The notes under the pieces: model-generated
What the model was told of the DNA's origin: nothing
Databases searched by the model: none
The model's input: only the letters and a program-made list of their open reading frames with translations
Program-made: the position numbers and the translations under genes
Part shown: piece after piece, positions 1 through 10,546 of the stretch
Position numbering within the stretch: the first letter of the stretch is position 1
Layout: the number at the start of each line of letters is the position of its first letter
NCBI GenBank assembly: GCA_030590745.1
Contig: JAUVCS010000001.1
Location: forward strand, 1-18,906
DNA length: 18,906 bases
Direction of reading: 5' to 3'
From: Desulfuromusa sp.
GTDB taxonomy: Bacteria > Desulfobacterota > Desulfuromonadia > Desulfuromonadales > Geopsychrobacteraceae

Positions 1-926
1 CGGTAAAAAGAGTTGATACGTAAATTGGGCAAGCCATCATCATTTTGCGTCACTACATACTCATTCCCAACCTTATGGACAAAAATATCAGGAGAGATAT
101 AGTGAACATCCTCTTCATTATAGGATCTTCCCGGTCGTGGATCGAGGCTAGCGATCATCTTTGCCGCTTTCAGCACATCATCCAGAGACACTTTCAGTGC
201 TTTGGCGATCACCGGATATTTGCGCCCCTCAAGTTCGACAATAAAATCACGTAAAATATTAGCCGCCAAAGAGTCTGATAATTCCAATCGCTCCAACTGT
301 AACAGGAGACATTCCTGAAGATTTTTGCCGGCAACCCCGGCAGGATCAAATTTCTGAACTCGTTTCAGAGCAGATTCAAATATTTCCAGATCCAATTCTG
401 AATTCTCTGTCATCTCCTCCAAACTGGCATGCAGATAACCGATATCATCCAGGTTACCGATAATTTCAGCAGCAGCCAGACGCTCATCAACGGCAAATGA
501 AGAGAGATTAAGCTGCCACATCAGATGATCTTTCAAACTTTCCTGGCGCGTCAACAGGCTTTCGTAAGAGGGGCGATCTTCGTGATCCTCGTAACTGTTA
601 CGGGTATCACTACTGTTGAGACTGTACCCTTCAAGGTAGGTCTGCCAGTCAATATCATTCATCCCCTCCGACTCGGCCTTGACCTCCTGCTCAGGGGCAG
701 CATCACCCTGCAGGACAACCTCCCCTTCAAGGTTGGCAACCCCCTCTTCAGTCTCATCTTTGACCTCGCCCCCCTCTTCAAGTAGTGGATTCTCAGCTAA
801 TTCTTCAGCCACAACATCCACCAATTCCATCCGCGACAGTTGCAATAATTTAATTGCCTGTTGCAGCTGGGGAGTCATGACCAGTTGTTGACTGAGTTTA
901 ACCTGGAGTCGAAGATCAAGAGCCAT
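1..926 (-). CDS. rpoN: RNA polymerase sigma-54 factor, N-terminal part (cut by window edge)
   Basis: Sigma-54 directs core RNA polymerase to -24/-12 promoters and needs an AAA+ activator to open DNA. Reading leftward from ATG at 926-924, 308 codons stay open to the window edge. The start MALDLRLQVKLSQQLVMTPQ, followed by a glutamine/leucine-rich stretch and ELAENPLLEE, is the typical activator-interacting region I (about residues 1-50). An acidic linker (about 50-105) and the beginning of the core-binding domain follow, with FDPAGVAGKNLQECLLLQ as a strong family signature. The DNA-binding C-terminus and RpoN box lie outside the window, so the real gene should be roughly half as long again. 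It follows lptB after 86 bases, the same neighbourhood as in many proteobacteria. The Shine-Dalgarno is weak (CGGGA, well upstream) and sits just after a stem-loop. The family call is secure. Confidence 0.95.
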   Translation of the reverse strand, partial: MALDLRLQVKLSQQLVMTPQLQQAIKLLQLSRMELVDVVAEELAENPLLEEGGEVKDETEEGVANLEGEVVLQGDAAPEQEVKAESEGMNDIDWQTYLEGYSLNSSDTRNSYEDHEDRPSYESLLTRQESLKDHLMWQLNLSSFAVDERLAAAEIIGNLDDIGYLHASLEEMTENSELDLEIFESALKRVQKFDPAGVAGKNLQECLLLQLERLELSDSLAANILRDFIVELEGRKYPVIAKALKVSLDDVLKAAKMIASLDPRPGRSYNEEDVHYISPDIFVHKVGNEYVVTQNDDGLPNLRINSFY

Positions 927-945
927 AAAGTTATTTTTTTCCCGA

Positions 946-962
946 GGCAGGTATCACCTGCC
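946..962 (-). promoter_or_regulatory. Perfect stem-loop just upstream of rpoN
   Basis: GGCAGGT and ACCTGCC form a perfect 7-bp inverted repeat with a 3-base loop, ending 19 bases before the rpoN start codon in the lptB-rpoN gap. In the rpoN direction it is followed by TCGGGAAAAAAATAAC and not by a T-run, so it does not look like an intrinsic terminator. A looser 5-bp repeat (GTGAG/CTCAC, 973-977 and 995-999) lies further upstream in the same leader. It may be an mRNA structure that affects rpoN translation or message stability, or an operator. The structure is seen; the role is inferred. Confidence 0.55.
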
Positions 963-1012
963 AGACAATAATGTGAGACCCTTAGAGAAGCGAACTCACC
1001 CGTATCAACAAA

Positions 1013-1738
1013 TTAGAGTTTGAATTTTTCACCCAGATAAATTTCCCGCGCAACCGGGCTCGCAGCAATTTCTTCAGGAGTTCCATATTCAAGCAACTTG
1101 CCCTGACTCAGGATATATGCCCGATCACAAACACCGAGAGTTTCACGAACATTATGATCTGAAATCAGCACCCCGATGCCGCGCTCTTTAAGCTGGGAAA
1201 TAATTGTCTGAATATCAATCACGGCAATCGGGTCAATCCCGGCAAATGGTTCATCAAGCAGTAAAAAAGCCGGTTCTAGCACCAGTGACCTGGCAATCTC
1301 AACCCGTCGGCGTTCTCCCCCGGAGAGGGCGTACCCTTTTGAACCAGCAATATGACCAATATTCAAATCATCCAGCAACTCTTCCAGACGCTGTTTTTGC
1401 TCCCCTTTGGTGAGTTTCAGGGTTTCAATAATCGCCAGCAGATTTTCCGCCACTGTCAACTTACGAAAGACTGATGCTTCCTGTGGCAGATAGGAGATCC
1501 CAAGACGCGCCCGCCGATACATGGGCAGTTCGGTAATATCAAGATCATCCAGAAAAACTTGCCCCTTATCAGGCTTTGCCAACCCGACCACCATATAAAA
1601 ACTGGTTGTTTTGCCAGCACCGTTTGGTCCCAGTAACCCAATCACCTGCCCTGAGTGAACTTCCAGATTAACTCCGGAAACGACCTCACGACCGACATAG
1701 GTTTTATGCAGTTCGATTGCTTTAAGAACCCTGCTCAC
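1013..1738 (-). CDS. lptB: LPS export ABC transporter ATP-binding protein LptB
   Basis: LptB is the cytoplasmic ATPase of the LptB2FGC complex, which extracts LPS from the inner membrane and drives it along the LptA bridge. The 241-residue protein has the normal length. It shows Walker [10 protein letters not shown] (about residues 38-46), a Q-loop in the [15 protein letters not shown] stretch typical of LptB, the signature [15 protein letters not shown], and Walker [17 protein letters not shown] followed by the switch [10 protein letters not shown]. The C-terminal end, [10 protein letters not shown], is also LptB-like. The start is GTG at 1738-1736, overlapping the lptA stop by one base (TAGTG), with AAGGA seven bases upstream. 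LptF and LptG are not in the window. Confidence is high because both the sequence and the lptC-lptA-lptB-rpoN order agree. Confidence 0.97.
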   Translation of the reverse strand: MSRVLKAIELHKTYVGREVVSGVNLEVHSGQVIGLLGPNGAGKTTSFYMVVGLAKPDKGQVFLDDLDITELPMYRRARLGISYLPQEASVFRKLTVAENLLAIIETLKLTKGEQKQRLEELLDDLNIGHIAGSKGYALSGGERRRVEIARSLVLEPAFLLLDEPFAGIDPIAVIDIQTIISQLKERGIGVLISDHNVRETLGVCDRAYILSQGKLLEYGTPEEIAASPVAREIYLGEKFKL

Positions 1739-2235
1739 TATTTTTCCTTTTTCTTTTCCGGAACGATCACCGCTTTAACCCGATTATTTTCAGACCCTTT
1801 AATCAGAGTTCTGTTCTCTTGAATAAAGAGGGTTATCTCATCCCCGGAAATCGTATTTTCCCCTTGGGTCACCACCGCATTCCCGGTTAAAATCAGCACC
1901 TCTTCCTCTTGCTGAAAAACTGCCCGATCGGCAGTTGCAACCCGATCCTGCTGTAGAAACCGGACTCTGCCAATCGCCTCCAGATGATCAACTTGATCTT
2001 GATCTTCCTGCAGATGGATAATCAGTTGATCTGCAGAAAGGGTCATCTCTCCCTGTATTGCAACAACATCCCCGGTAAAAATTGATTGTCGCTCCTGCTG
2101 TAATACCTCTAATTCCTGTGCCGTGATTTCAATTGGCTGATTTTGATCAAACCCCGTCGTTACTTCATCGGCAAAGGTCACTGGAATACACCAGCAGAGG
2201 ACACCGAACAATAGCAGCAACCATCTCCCCATCAT
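1738..2235 (-). CDS. lptA: Periplasmic LPS transport protein LptA
   Basis: LptA forms the periplasmic beta-jellyroll bridge that carries LPS from LptC to the outer-membrane LptD/E. The 165-residue product starts [24 protein letters not shown], a signal peptide with likely cleavage after TFA (about residue 22). The remainder is an OstA/LptA-type domain: [34 protein letters not shown], a second repeat-like strand set at [20 protein letters not shown], and a lysine-rich end KKKEK. These alternating G-x-V/A-x-x-Q-G strands are characteristic. ATG at 2235 directly abuts the lptC stop and has GGGAGAAG upstream. A second in-frame ATG at 2232 cannot be excluded. Length is close to the usual LptA size. 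Confidence 0.93.
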   Translation of the reverse strand: MMGRWLLLLFGVLCWCIPVTFADEVTTGFDQNQPIEITAQELEVLQQERQSIFTGDVVAIQGEMTLSADQLIIHLQEDQDQVDHLEAIGRVRFLQQDRVATADRAVFQQEEEVLILTGNAVVTQGENTISGDEITLFIQENRTLIKGSENNRVKAVIVPEKKKEK

Positions 2236-2805
2236 TTATTTCTTCTCCCTGCCGGATGGATACAATACCATTTGAACTTTATCCTTTACGATCATACGCC
2301 CCTGCTCAATATCAACCAACAACCCGACACCGGTCAATTCTACGGTAGAAGAAATAAGCCGGACTGGATCATCAGTACTCAACTGCCGGAGCTGATTATC
2401 ATAGTGCAACCGTTCAGTGAAAAGTTGCTCACCACTATCAGCCTCTATCCTGACATTCCCCCAGACATCAACCTGACTTGTTTCCTGTGCAAGTTGTCCC
2501 TGTTCAGACTGCAGATTGACGTCACCGAACCCTCCTGCATCATAAAACAGCAACCTGACATCCGTAAGCTTTGCCAGACCACTATCGCGCTCGTACTCTG
2601 CAGTATCGGCATCGAGAGTCCAGCGTCGCTCTCCTTCCTCATTCTGGGTATAATGAAGGTCAGAAACAGCAAGGTCAATATTTTCCGGCAACATACTCAG
2701 AATCTCTTTTGGGCTCTGCTGCTGCAGGTGACGATAGATAACTGTCGTCAAAACAACACTGGAAAGCAAAATAAGAAAAGCTAACAGACGCCTGAAATTA
2801 AACAT
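2236..2805 (-). CDS. lptC: LPS export system protein LptC
   Basis: LptC is a bitopic inner-membrane protein that receives LPS from LptB2FG and passes it to LptA. The product has an N-terminal transmembrane anchor (about residues 6-22, LLAFLILLSSVVLTTVIY) and a periplasmic LptC/DUF1239 domain with the motif RRWTLDADTAEYERDSGLAKLTDVRL, ending with strands such as VWGNVRIEADSG. An open frame reaches TTG at 2808, but I prefer ATG at 2805-2803 (189 residues) because it forms a TGATG overlap with the kdsC stop, the same arrangement as other junctions here. No strong Shine-Dalgarno is visible, so it probably depends on reinitiation after kdsC. It lies between kdsC and lptA as expected for the family. 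Confidence 0.9.
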   Translation of the reverse strand: MFNFRRLLAFLILLSSVVLTTVIYRHLQQQSPKEILSMLPENIDLAVSDLHYTQNEEGERRWTLDADTAEYERDSGLAKLTDVRLLFYDAGGFGDVNLQSEQGQLAQETSQVDVWGNVRIEADSGEQLFTERLHYDNQLRQLSTDDPVRLISSTVELTGVGLLVDIEQGRMIVKDKVQMVLYPSGREKK

Positions 2806-3338
2806 CAATCTATCATGCAGGCAGAATCAAAATATCTTTTTGTTATTTCATCCCACTGACCTGATGCCCTTAACAACAGATCACAAATCTCCCGGACTGC
2901 GCCACCACCACCGGGCCGGGTTGCGATATAGTCAACCTGAGGAAAAAGATCAGGGACAGCATCTGCAACGGTCGCACTGAATCCGACCCGCTGCAAAATC
3001 GGCAGATCAATAATATCGTCCCCCACATAGGCCACCTGCTCATCGAGCAGATTCTGCTCGGAAAGAATCTCCAGATAGGGTTCCAACTTGCGTAAAGCTC
3101 CCTGGTAAAGAATCTCTATCCCCAATTCCTGGGCTCGGCGACTGACAATAATAGAATTACGTCCAGTAATAATCCCAACTCTGATTCCCGCACGTTGCAC
3201 CATTTTCAACCCGTGGCCATCTTTGACATCAAATGCCTTCAACTCATTTCCTTGACTATCATAGATAATCCGACCATCGGTCAGAACACCATCGACATCA
3301 AGGAGCAAAAGTTTAATTTTGGCCAATTGTTTTTCCAC
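2805..3338 (-). CDS. kdsC: 3-deoxy-D-manno-octulosonate 8-phosphate phosphatase KdsC
   Basis: KdsC hydrolyses Kdo-8-phosphate to Kdo, the third step of Kdo synthesis. The 177-residue protein is a cap-less HAD-superfamily (C0) phosphatase. HAD motif I is LLLDVDGVLTDG (about residues 12-23, nucleophile and acid/base aspartates both present). Motif II lies in VGIITGRNS, the KdsC signature ELGIEILYQGALRKL follows, and motif IV is AYVGDDIIDLPIL, where the acidic pair binds magnesium. The length is typical. The start is GTG at 3338-3336, overlapping the kdsD stop by one base (TAGTG), with GGGG about eight bases upstream. The C-terminal tail RYFDSACMID is not specially conserved as far as I know. 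The gene sits between kdsD and lptC, as in E. coli (yrbI-yrbK). Confidence 0.96.
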   Translation of the reverse strand: MEKQLAKIKLLLLDVDGVLTDGRIIYDSQGNELKAFDVKDGHGLKMVQRAGIRVGIITGRNSIIVSRRAQELGIEILYQGALRKLEPYLEILSEQNLLDEQVAYVGDDIIDLPILQRVGFSATVADAVPDLFPQVDYIATRPGGGGAVREICDLLLRASGQWDEITKRYFDSACMID

Positions 3339-4292
3339 TAAACAACCCCGGATTTAAGCAAATCATGCAGATGAACAATACCAACCGGTATTGTCCCCTG
3401 ATCGTCAGCAAAAACAAACAATGAAGTGATCGAATGCGCTTCCATAATCTGTAACGCCTTTGCCGCGAGGTTTTTTCTTAAGATTCGCTTAGGATTCGTT
3501 GACATCACCTGCTGGATCGGTTGCTGAAAACACTCCAGACCATGCTGCATAATTCGGCGCAGATCACCGTCAGTAAAGACCCCGACCAGAGAATCCTGAG
3601 CATCAACAATACCGGTTACACCCATTTTTTTACTGGTGATTTCAAACAGAGCATCGCGCAGCAGGGTTTTCATTGCAACCAGAGGGATGGCATCACCAAC
3701 ATGCATCAGATCCTCAACTCGCAACAGCAGCCTCTTCCCCAGAGCACCACCGGGATGAAAAAGGGCAAAATCTTCCTCTTTGAACCCACGTGCATCCAGC
3801 AGAGCAACCGCCAGAGCATCACCCATAGCCAAGGTTGCCGTGGTACTGGCGGTTGGCGCCAAACCAAGGGGACAAGCCTCTTCTGCAACACTGATGTCCA
3901 GATGGACATCACCGGCGATCCCCAGAGTGCTGTGCTGATTCCCTGACATGGTAATCAGCGGTAAGCCCATCCGCTTGATCACCGGAAGAATCCGGTTAAC
4001 TTCCTCAGTTTCCCCGGAATAGGAGACAGCGATAACAACATCCCCTTTTGACAACATCCCGAGGTCACCATGAATCCCCTCAGCGGGATGGAGGAAAAAA
4101 GTCGGAGTTCCCGTTGAAGCCATGGTGGCCGCAACTTTCTGACAGATCAATCCAGACTTCCCCATTCCCGTTACAACAACTTTTCCCCGACAATCTAAAA
4201 TCATTTTGACCGCCTGGGTAAAAGTACCATCAATTCTTGACTGCAACGCTAAAATAGCATCTGCTTCAATCTGCAAAACCCGCCGTGCAGTT

Positions 4293-4300
<8 letters not shown>
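3338..4300 (-). CDS. kdsD: D-arabinose 5-phosphate isomerase KdsD (KpsF/GutQ family)
   Basis: KdsD converts ribulose-5-phosphate to arabinose-5-phosphate, the first dedicated step towards Kdo. An N-terminal SIS sugar-isomerase domain (about residues 30-170) contains [20 protein letters not shown], the Ser/Thr-rich [20 protein letters not shown] and the conserved [14 protein letters not shown] pair of CBS domains follows (about 195-320; [39 protein letters not shown]). The frame is open to ATG at 4339. I chose ATG at 4300 (320 residues) because AGGGGG lies about eight bases upstream, the protein then begins [16 protein letters not shown] as is usual in this family, and the overlap with kdsA falls from 47 to 8 bases. 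The product feeds KdsA, whose gene is immediately upstream. Confidence 0.95.
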
Positions 4301-6806
<2,506 letters not shown>

Positions 6807-6853
6807 AAATCAATTCTACACAGAAACAGAGGCGAAAGAAACCCTGTTCATGC

Positions 6854-6880
6854 AAAAAACCATCCAAATTTACAAAATGG
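6854..6880 (-). terminator. Weak possible intrinsic terminator after kdsB
   Basis: Downstream of the kdsB stop, the minus strand reads CCATTTTG...TTGGATGG followed by six T residues. Only four Watson-Crick pairs (CCAT/ATGG) plus G-T wobbles close the stem, so it would be a poor terminator. It may attenuate read-through from the upstream genes into pyrG. It is listed because it lies in the only gap over 100 bases in this strand's run and just ahead of the pyrG promoter. Confidence 0.25.
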
Positions 6881-6902
6881 AGACAACAGTATGTTTTAAC
6901 TA

Positions 6903-7658
6903 TTAATTTTCAACAGACATGAGTTGGGAAACCCGCTTTAGATCTTCCGGAGTATCAACTCCGTGACAGGCAAATTCAGTTTCCGCCACATACAATTCAA
7001 CCCCCCGTTCAAGGGCACGCAATTGTTCCAGATTTTCCAACTTTTCCAGCGGCGTTTTGGGCCATGAGGGGTATTCCAGCAAAAATTTCCGGCGGTAGAC
7101 ATAAAGACCAATATGACGTAACAAGCCCAACTGCGGTAACAGTTGCGCAAGCTGGTCGGAATCCAGGTCGCGGGGACAGGGGATCGGGGCGCGGGAAAAA
7201 TAGAGGGCCATTCCGGATTGTTTTCTGACAACTTTGACCACATTGGGATTATAGAAATCGTCGAGTTGATCAATCGGGCAGGCAAGGGTTCCCATCTGAA
7301 TCTGCCGGTTTTCCGCCAATGGAACGATAGCCTGATCAACCATCCGTGGATCGATCAGAGGTTCGTCCCCCTGAACATTGACAATCAACTCTGATTCAAT
7401 TTTCTCAGCCACTTCAGCCAATCTATCGGTTCCAGTTGGATGATCAGCTCTGGTCATCATAACCTCCCCACCGAAACCATCGACCACGGCGGCGATGCGC
7501 TCATCGTCCGTTGCCACGATAACCCGATCAACCATTGTTGCGTTGGCAACCCGCTGGCAAACATGCTGAATCATTGGCAAACCATTGATTAACGCAAGAG
7601 GCTTTCCCGGGAACCGGGTGGATCCATAGCGGGCAGGAATAATAGCTGTTGCAGTCAC
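6903..7658 (-). CDS. kdsB: 3-deoxy-manno-octulosonate cytidylyltransferase (CMP-Kdo synthetase) KdsB
   Basis: KdsB activates Kdo with CTP to CMP-Kdo, the donor for lipid A glycosylation. The product shows the nucleotidyltransferase signature AIIPARYGSTRFPGKPLA near the N-terminus, then VIVATDDERI, ADHPTGTDRLAEV, LIVNVQGDEPLIDP (metal-binding Asp) and the C-terminal LEQLRALERG, ending in HGVDTPEDL. The open frame extends to 7736 and into lnt, but I chose GTG at 7658-7656 (251 residues). That start gives the family beginning VTATAIIPARYG, has AAGGG about eight bases upstream, and leaves a 13-base gap after lnt. E. coli KdsB is almost the same length. The other three Kdo genes are downstream beyond pyrG. 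Confidence 0.95.
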   Translation of the reverse strand: MTATAIIPARYGSTRFPGKPLALINGLPMIQHVCQRVANATMVDRVIVATDDERIAAVVDGFGGEVMMTRADHPTGTDRLAEVAEKIESELIVNVQGDEPLIDPRMVDQAIVPLAENRQIQMGTLACPIDQLDDFYNPNVVKVVRKQSGMALYFSRAPIPCPRDLDSDQLAQLLPQLGLLRHIGLYVYRRKFLLEYPSWPKTPLEKLENLEQLRALERGVELYVAETEFACHGVDTPEDLKRVSQLMSVEN

Positions 7659-7671
7659 GATAAAAACCCTT

Positions 7672-9204
7672 TCAGTCCTTAACCGACAGTTTGTTACGCT
7701 TTCGCATAAAGAGAAGAACCAGCAGATAAATTCCACTTATCCCCAGGCAGATACTGGCAAATATATCACCAAACCGGGTATAGAATGTAGTATCGGCTCC
7801 CAAACCGACCGATCCACTTAACTGCATTGGCTCAAAGATCGGTCCGGACAAGACAACTCGGCCAGCTGGTGAAATCAGTGCTGAGATTCCGGTATTAGCC
7901 GCCCGGGCAATCCAGACCCGATTTTCGATGGCTCGGAAACGGGTCATTGCAAGGAGCTGATAAGGAGCCGAAGAGTGCCCAAACCAGGCATCATTGGTCA
8001 AATTGATCAGCAGACTGCTCCCCTCCTGAACATATTCCCGGGCTAATGATGGAAAAATTGCTTCATAGCAGACCAGGACACCAAGAGTATGACCATTCAG
8101 CGGCAGAGGCTGAATCCTTCCGGGAGAAAAGTCACCCACCCCGACCACCAGCTTATCAATAAAAGAGAGGAGCTTTTCCAATGGCACGTACTCACCAAAA
8201 GGAACCAGATGGATTTTATCCGAACGCCCAAGTCTTTTCCCGGTGGGGGAAAATAGAAAAGCACTGTTGAAATATTGATATTCCCCGGATGGTAACAATT
8301 GATAAGAGGGGCTGCCAACCAGCAGAGAGGCATGCAACAGTTCAGGTATTTTTTTAACCTGGGTCGCCAGTTCAGATTGCTCCTGAAGAAAAAATGGTGT
8401 CGCCGCTTCAGGCCAGATCACCAAATCCGGAGTTTTTTTCAACGCCTGGATCGATAACTGCTGATAACGGTCAATCGTCGCTTGCCGATTTTCCGGAATC
8501 CATTTTTGCCCCTGATCAATATTTCCCTGGATCAAAGCAACCTGCAGTTTTTCAGCCCTTTGTTCAAGAGGCTGTGATCCCCGCCAGAAGCCGTAACCAA
8601 AGTGACTGATTGAAATAACGATGGTCGCAGCAACCCCCATCCAGGCCAAACGACTCTTTGGTGCCGCAATCACTCCGGCAATGGCACAATTGACAACTAC
8701 CAGCATCAGACTGACCCCATAAACCCCGGTCACATCTGAGCTCTGAATCGCCAGCGAAAAATTTTGTTGTGAATAGCCGATAATTGCCCAGGGAAAACCG
8801 GTAAAAAGCCAGCCCCGCAGATATTCCAAGGCAACCCAGAGGGGAGGTAAAGTAACTAAATATGGAAGGTTAAGAACTGTTTTAAGATGGCATGAGAGCC
8901 AACTTGACAGAGCAAAATAAGCTGCCAGGTAGACCACCAAAAACAAATAAACGAAGAGTGACAAAAGCAGAGGAAGACCACCATAAGTGGTCATAACAAT
9001 ATTCAACCAATAGAGAACTACAGCAAAAAAAACCACCCCCGTGGTCAACCCAGCCGCAAAGGGGCGATGGCGCATCACCAGCAATAAGGGGACTAACGCA
9101 ATCCAGGCAAGGGGAAACAAATCAGGACGTGGAAATGCTGCAGCAAGCAAAAGTCCTGATCCAGCGGCGGCCAGCAGGGTTCGATCAGGTCTTGCCAGGA
9201 GCAT
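7672..9204 (-). CDS. lnt: Apolipoprotein N-acyltransferase Lnt
   Basis: Lnt adds the third acyl chain, taken from a phospholipid, to the N-terminal cysteine of lipoproteins in the inner membrane. The first roughly 215 residues hold about six or seven hydrophobic segments (for example LLLAAAFP..., TTGVVFFAVVLYWLNIVM, LLLSLFVYLFLVVYLAAYFA). A periplasmic nitrilase-like domain (about 220-480) follows, with Glu in VIWPEAATPF (about 266), Lys in DKIHLVPFGEYVP (about 329) and nucleophile Cys in VLVCYEAIFP (about 378), close to the triad spacing of E. coli Lnt. A last transmembrane helix closes the protein. An open frame starts at TTG 9207, but ATG at 9204 (510 residues) overlaps the corC stop as TGATG and has GGTGGG upstream. 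Confidence 0.96.
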   Translation of the reverse strand: MLLARPDRTLLAAAGSGLLLAAAFPRPDLFPLAWIALVPLLLVMRHRPFAAGLTTGVVFFAVVLYWLNIVMTTYGGLPLLLSLFVYLFLVVYLAAYFALSSWLSCHLKTVLNLPYLVTLPPLWVALEYLRGWLFTGFPWAIIGYSQQNFSLAIQSSDVTGVYGVSLMLVVVNCAIAGVIAAPKSRLAWMGVAATIVISISHFGYGFWRGSQPLEQRAEKLQVALIQGNIDQGQKWIPENRQATIDRYQQLSIQALKKTPDLVIWPEAATPFFLQEQSELATQVKKIPELLHASLLVGSPSYQLLPSGEYQYFNSAFLFSPTGKRLGRSDKIHLVPFGEYVPLEKLLSFIDKLVVGVGDFSPGRIQPLPLNGHTLGVLVCYEAIFPSLAREYVQEGSSLLINLTNDAWFGHSSAPYQLLAMTRFRAIENRVWIARAANTGISALISPAGRVVLSGPIFEPMQLSGSVGLGADTTFYTRFGDIFASICLGISGIYLLVLLFMRKRNKLSVKD

Positions 9205-10082
9205 CAATGCCCACCATTTTCAGCAACCGATGGAGAAGTTGGGATAATCCTGATCTGGCGAATAGCGCGTTGATCTCCCTGCTCAACCAACATATCAAAA
9301 GCACCAATTCGGATCTGTTCACCGACCGCCGGAACTCTGCCGAATTGCTCTACAATATACCCCCCGAGGGTATCAAATTTCTCCCGAGCCACTTCTATAT
9401 CGAAATACTCTTCAAATTCTTCAATATTCAAGCGGCTGTCAACCAATAAGGACCCGTCCGACTGCTTAACCAGCCACTCCTCTTTATGATCGTACTCATC
9501 CTGAATCTCACCAACGATCTCCTCAATCAAATCTTCAATCGTCACCAGACCCGAGGTTCCACCATATTCATCGATAACAATAGCGATATGGACACAGGCC
9601 GCCTGGAACTCCTTGAGGAGCACACTGACCTGTTTCGATTCCGGAACCAGGAAGGGTGGACGCATAATTTCGGCGAGGGAAATAGTATCGATAGGACGAC
9701 CCCAAAAACGGAGCAGATCTTTGGCGTAAACCAGCCCGATAATATTGTCGATATTGTTTTTATAGACCGGAATACGTGAATGGCCGGAGCTGAGAATCGC
9801 CTTAAGAATATTTCCAAAAGGGGCGGCAGCATCAACACACACCATATCCGTCCGTGGCACCATAATTTCACGCAAAATGGTTTCATCCAGCTCCAGAATA
9901 GACTGGAGCATATCCCCTTCCCCCTCATCTATGATCCCCTGTTGCTCAGAAGCATCGATCAGTTCCTGCAGTTCTTCTTCACTGGTTGCTCGGGGTCGAT
10001 GACTCAACCAACAACCTAGACGTTTCAGCCAACTATCGGGCTCCTTTAGTTGATCGTTATCCACGACTCTTTTATTCTCCAT
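9204..10082 (-). CDS. corC: CorC/YbeX (HlyC-type) CBS-domain protein
   Basis: This is a soluble 292-residue protein of the CorC/HlyC family. Such proteins have been linked to magnesium/cobalt efflux and, as YbeX, to ribosome maintenance; the biochemical role is not settled. An acidic N-terminal region precedes a CBS pair (about 70-195): REIMVPRTDMVCVD, SGHSRIPVYKNNIDNIIGLVYAKDLL and HIAIVIDEYGGTSGLVTIEDLIEEIVGEIQDEYD, the last being a very strong family motif. A CorC_HlyC domain (about 205-285; YFDIEVAREKFDTLGGYIVEQFGRVP) completes it. There is no DUF21 membrane part. The frame opens at TTG 10085, but ATG at 10082 gives a TGATG overlap with the ybeY stop. Its place between ybeY and lnt matches E. 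coli ybeX. Confidence 0.93.
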   Translation of the reverse strand: MENKRVVDNDQLKEPDSWLKRLGCWLSHRPRATSEEELQELIDASEQQGIIDEGEGDMLQSILELDETILREIMVPRTDMVCVDAAAPFGNILKAILSSGHSRIPVYKNNIDNIIGLVYAKDLLRFWGRPIDTISLAEIMRPPFLVPESKQVSVLLKEFQAACVHIAIVIDEYGGTSGLVTIEDLIEEIVGEIQDEYDHKEEWLVKQSDGSLLVDSRLNIEEFEEYFDIEVAREKFDTLGGYIVEQFGRVPAVGEQIRIGAFDMLVEQGDQRAIRQIRIIPTSPSVAENGGH

Positions 10083-10546
10083 CAATGACTTAGCGAAAGG
10101 GGAAATTCTTCAACAAGTTGGGCAAAAATTTCAGCTTCTCGTGCTTCCATCAGCTCAGCTTCTTCCGCTGAACCCCGTTCATGATCATAACCCAGCAGGT
10201 GGAGGACACCATGAACCAGCAAAAACCAGAGCTCATGTTCAAATGGAATCTCTGCTTCGGCAGCATCTGCCGCCGCTCGCTCTGCCGAGATGACCACATC
10301 ACCAAGAACCAGTGGCAGCAAACCAGCCCCCTCTCCCTCCTGCATGGCAAAGGAGATTACATTGGTTGGGCGATCACGGTGCAAATACTCCCGGTTCACC
10401 TCCTGAATCCCGGAATTATCGAGAATCACTATTGACAACTCTGCCTCAGGATATCCCGAGACGTCTAAGATCCTCTGGGCTATCTTTCGTAATGGCCGCT
10501 TCAGGATCTTGTGTTGCTTCTGGCAGTTTTCTATCTGAATCCGCAC
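10082..10546 (-). CDS. ybeY: Endoribonuclease/rRNA maturation factor YbeY
   Basis: YbeY is a zinc-dependent endoribonuclease needed for 16S rRNA 3'-end maturation and ribosome quality control. The 154-residue product begins MRIQIENCQKQHKI and shows ELSIVILDNSGIQEVNREYL, RDRPTNVISFAM and GDVVISAERA. The metal site is HGVLHLLGYDHE, with all three histidines of the H-x3-H-x5-H motif. The start is GTG at 10546-10544 with GAAGGTG about ten bases upstream. It therefore overlaps the 3' end of the upstream HD-hydrolase gene by 101 bases in another frame. A later start would remove the conserved N-terminal strand, so I keep this one. It lies downstream of phoH and upstream of corC. Confidence 0.95.
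   Translation of the reverse strand: MRIQIENCQKQHKILKRPLRKIAQRILDVSGYPEAELSIVILDNSGIQEVNREYLHRDRPTNVISFAMQEGEGAGLLPLVLGDVVISAERAAADAAEAEIPFEHELWFLLVHGVLHLLGYDHERGSAEEAELMEAREAEIFAQLVEEFPLSLSH

Noticed and set aside
2272..2784. A 170-codon plus-strand open frame
   Set aside because: It lies wholly opposite lptC, has no recognisable domain and no convincing ribosome binding site; it is an antisense shadow.
7659..7736. Longer kdsB start at 7736
   Set aside because: The extra 26 residues overlap lnt and precede the conserved start of the family; GTG at 7658 has a good ribosome binding site and gives the normal length.
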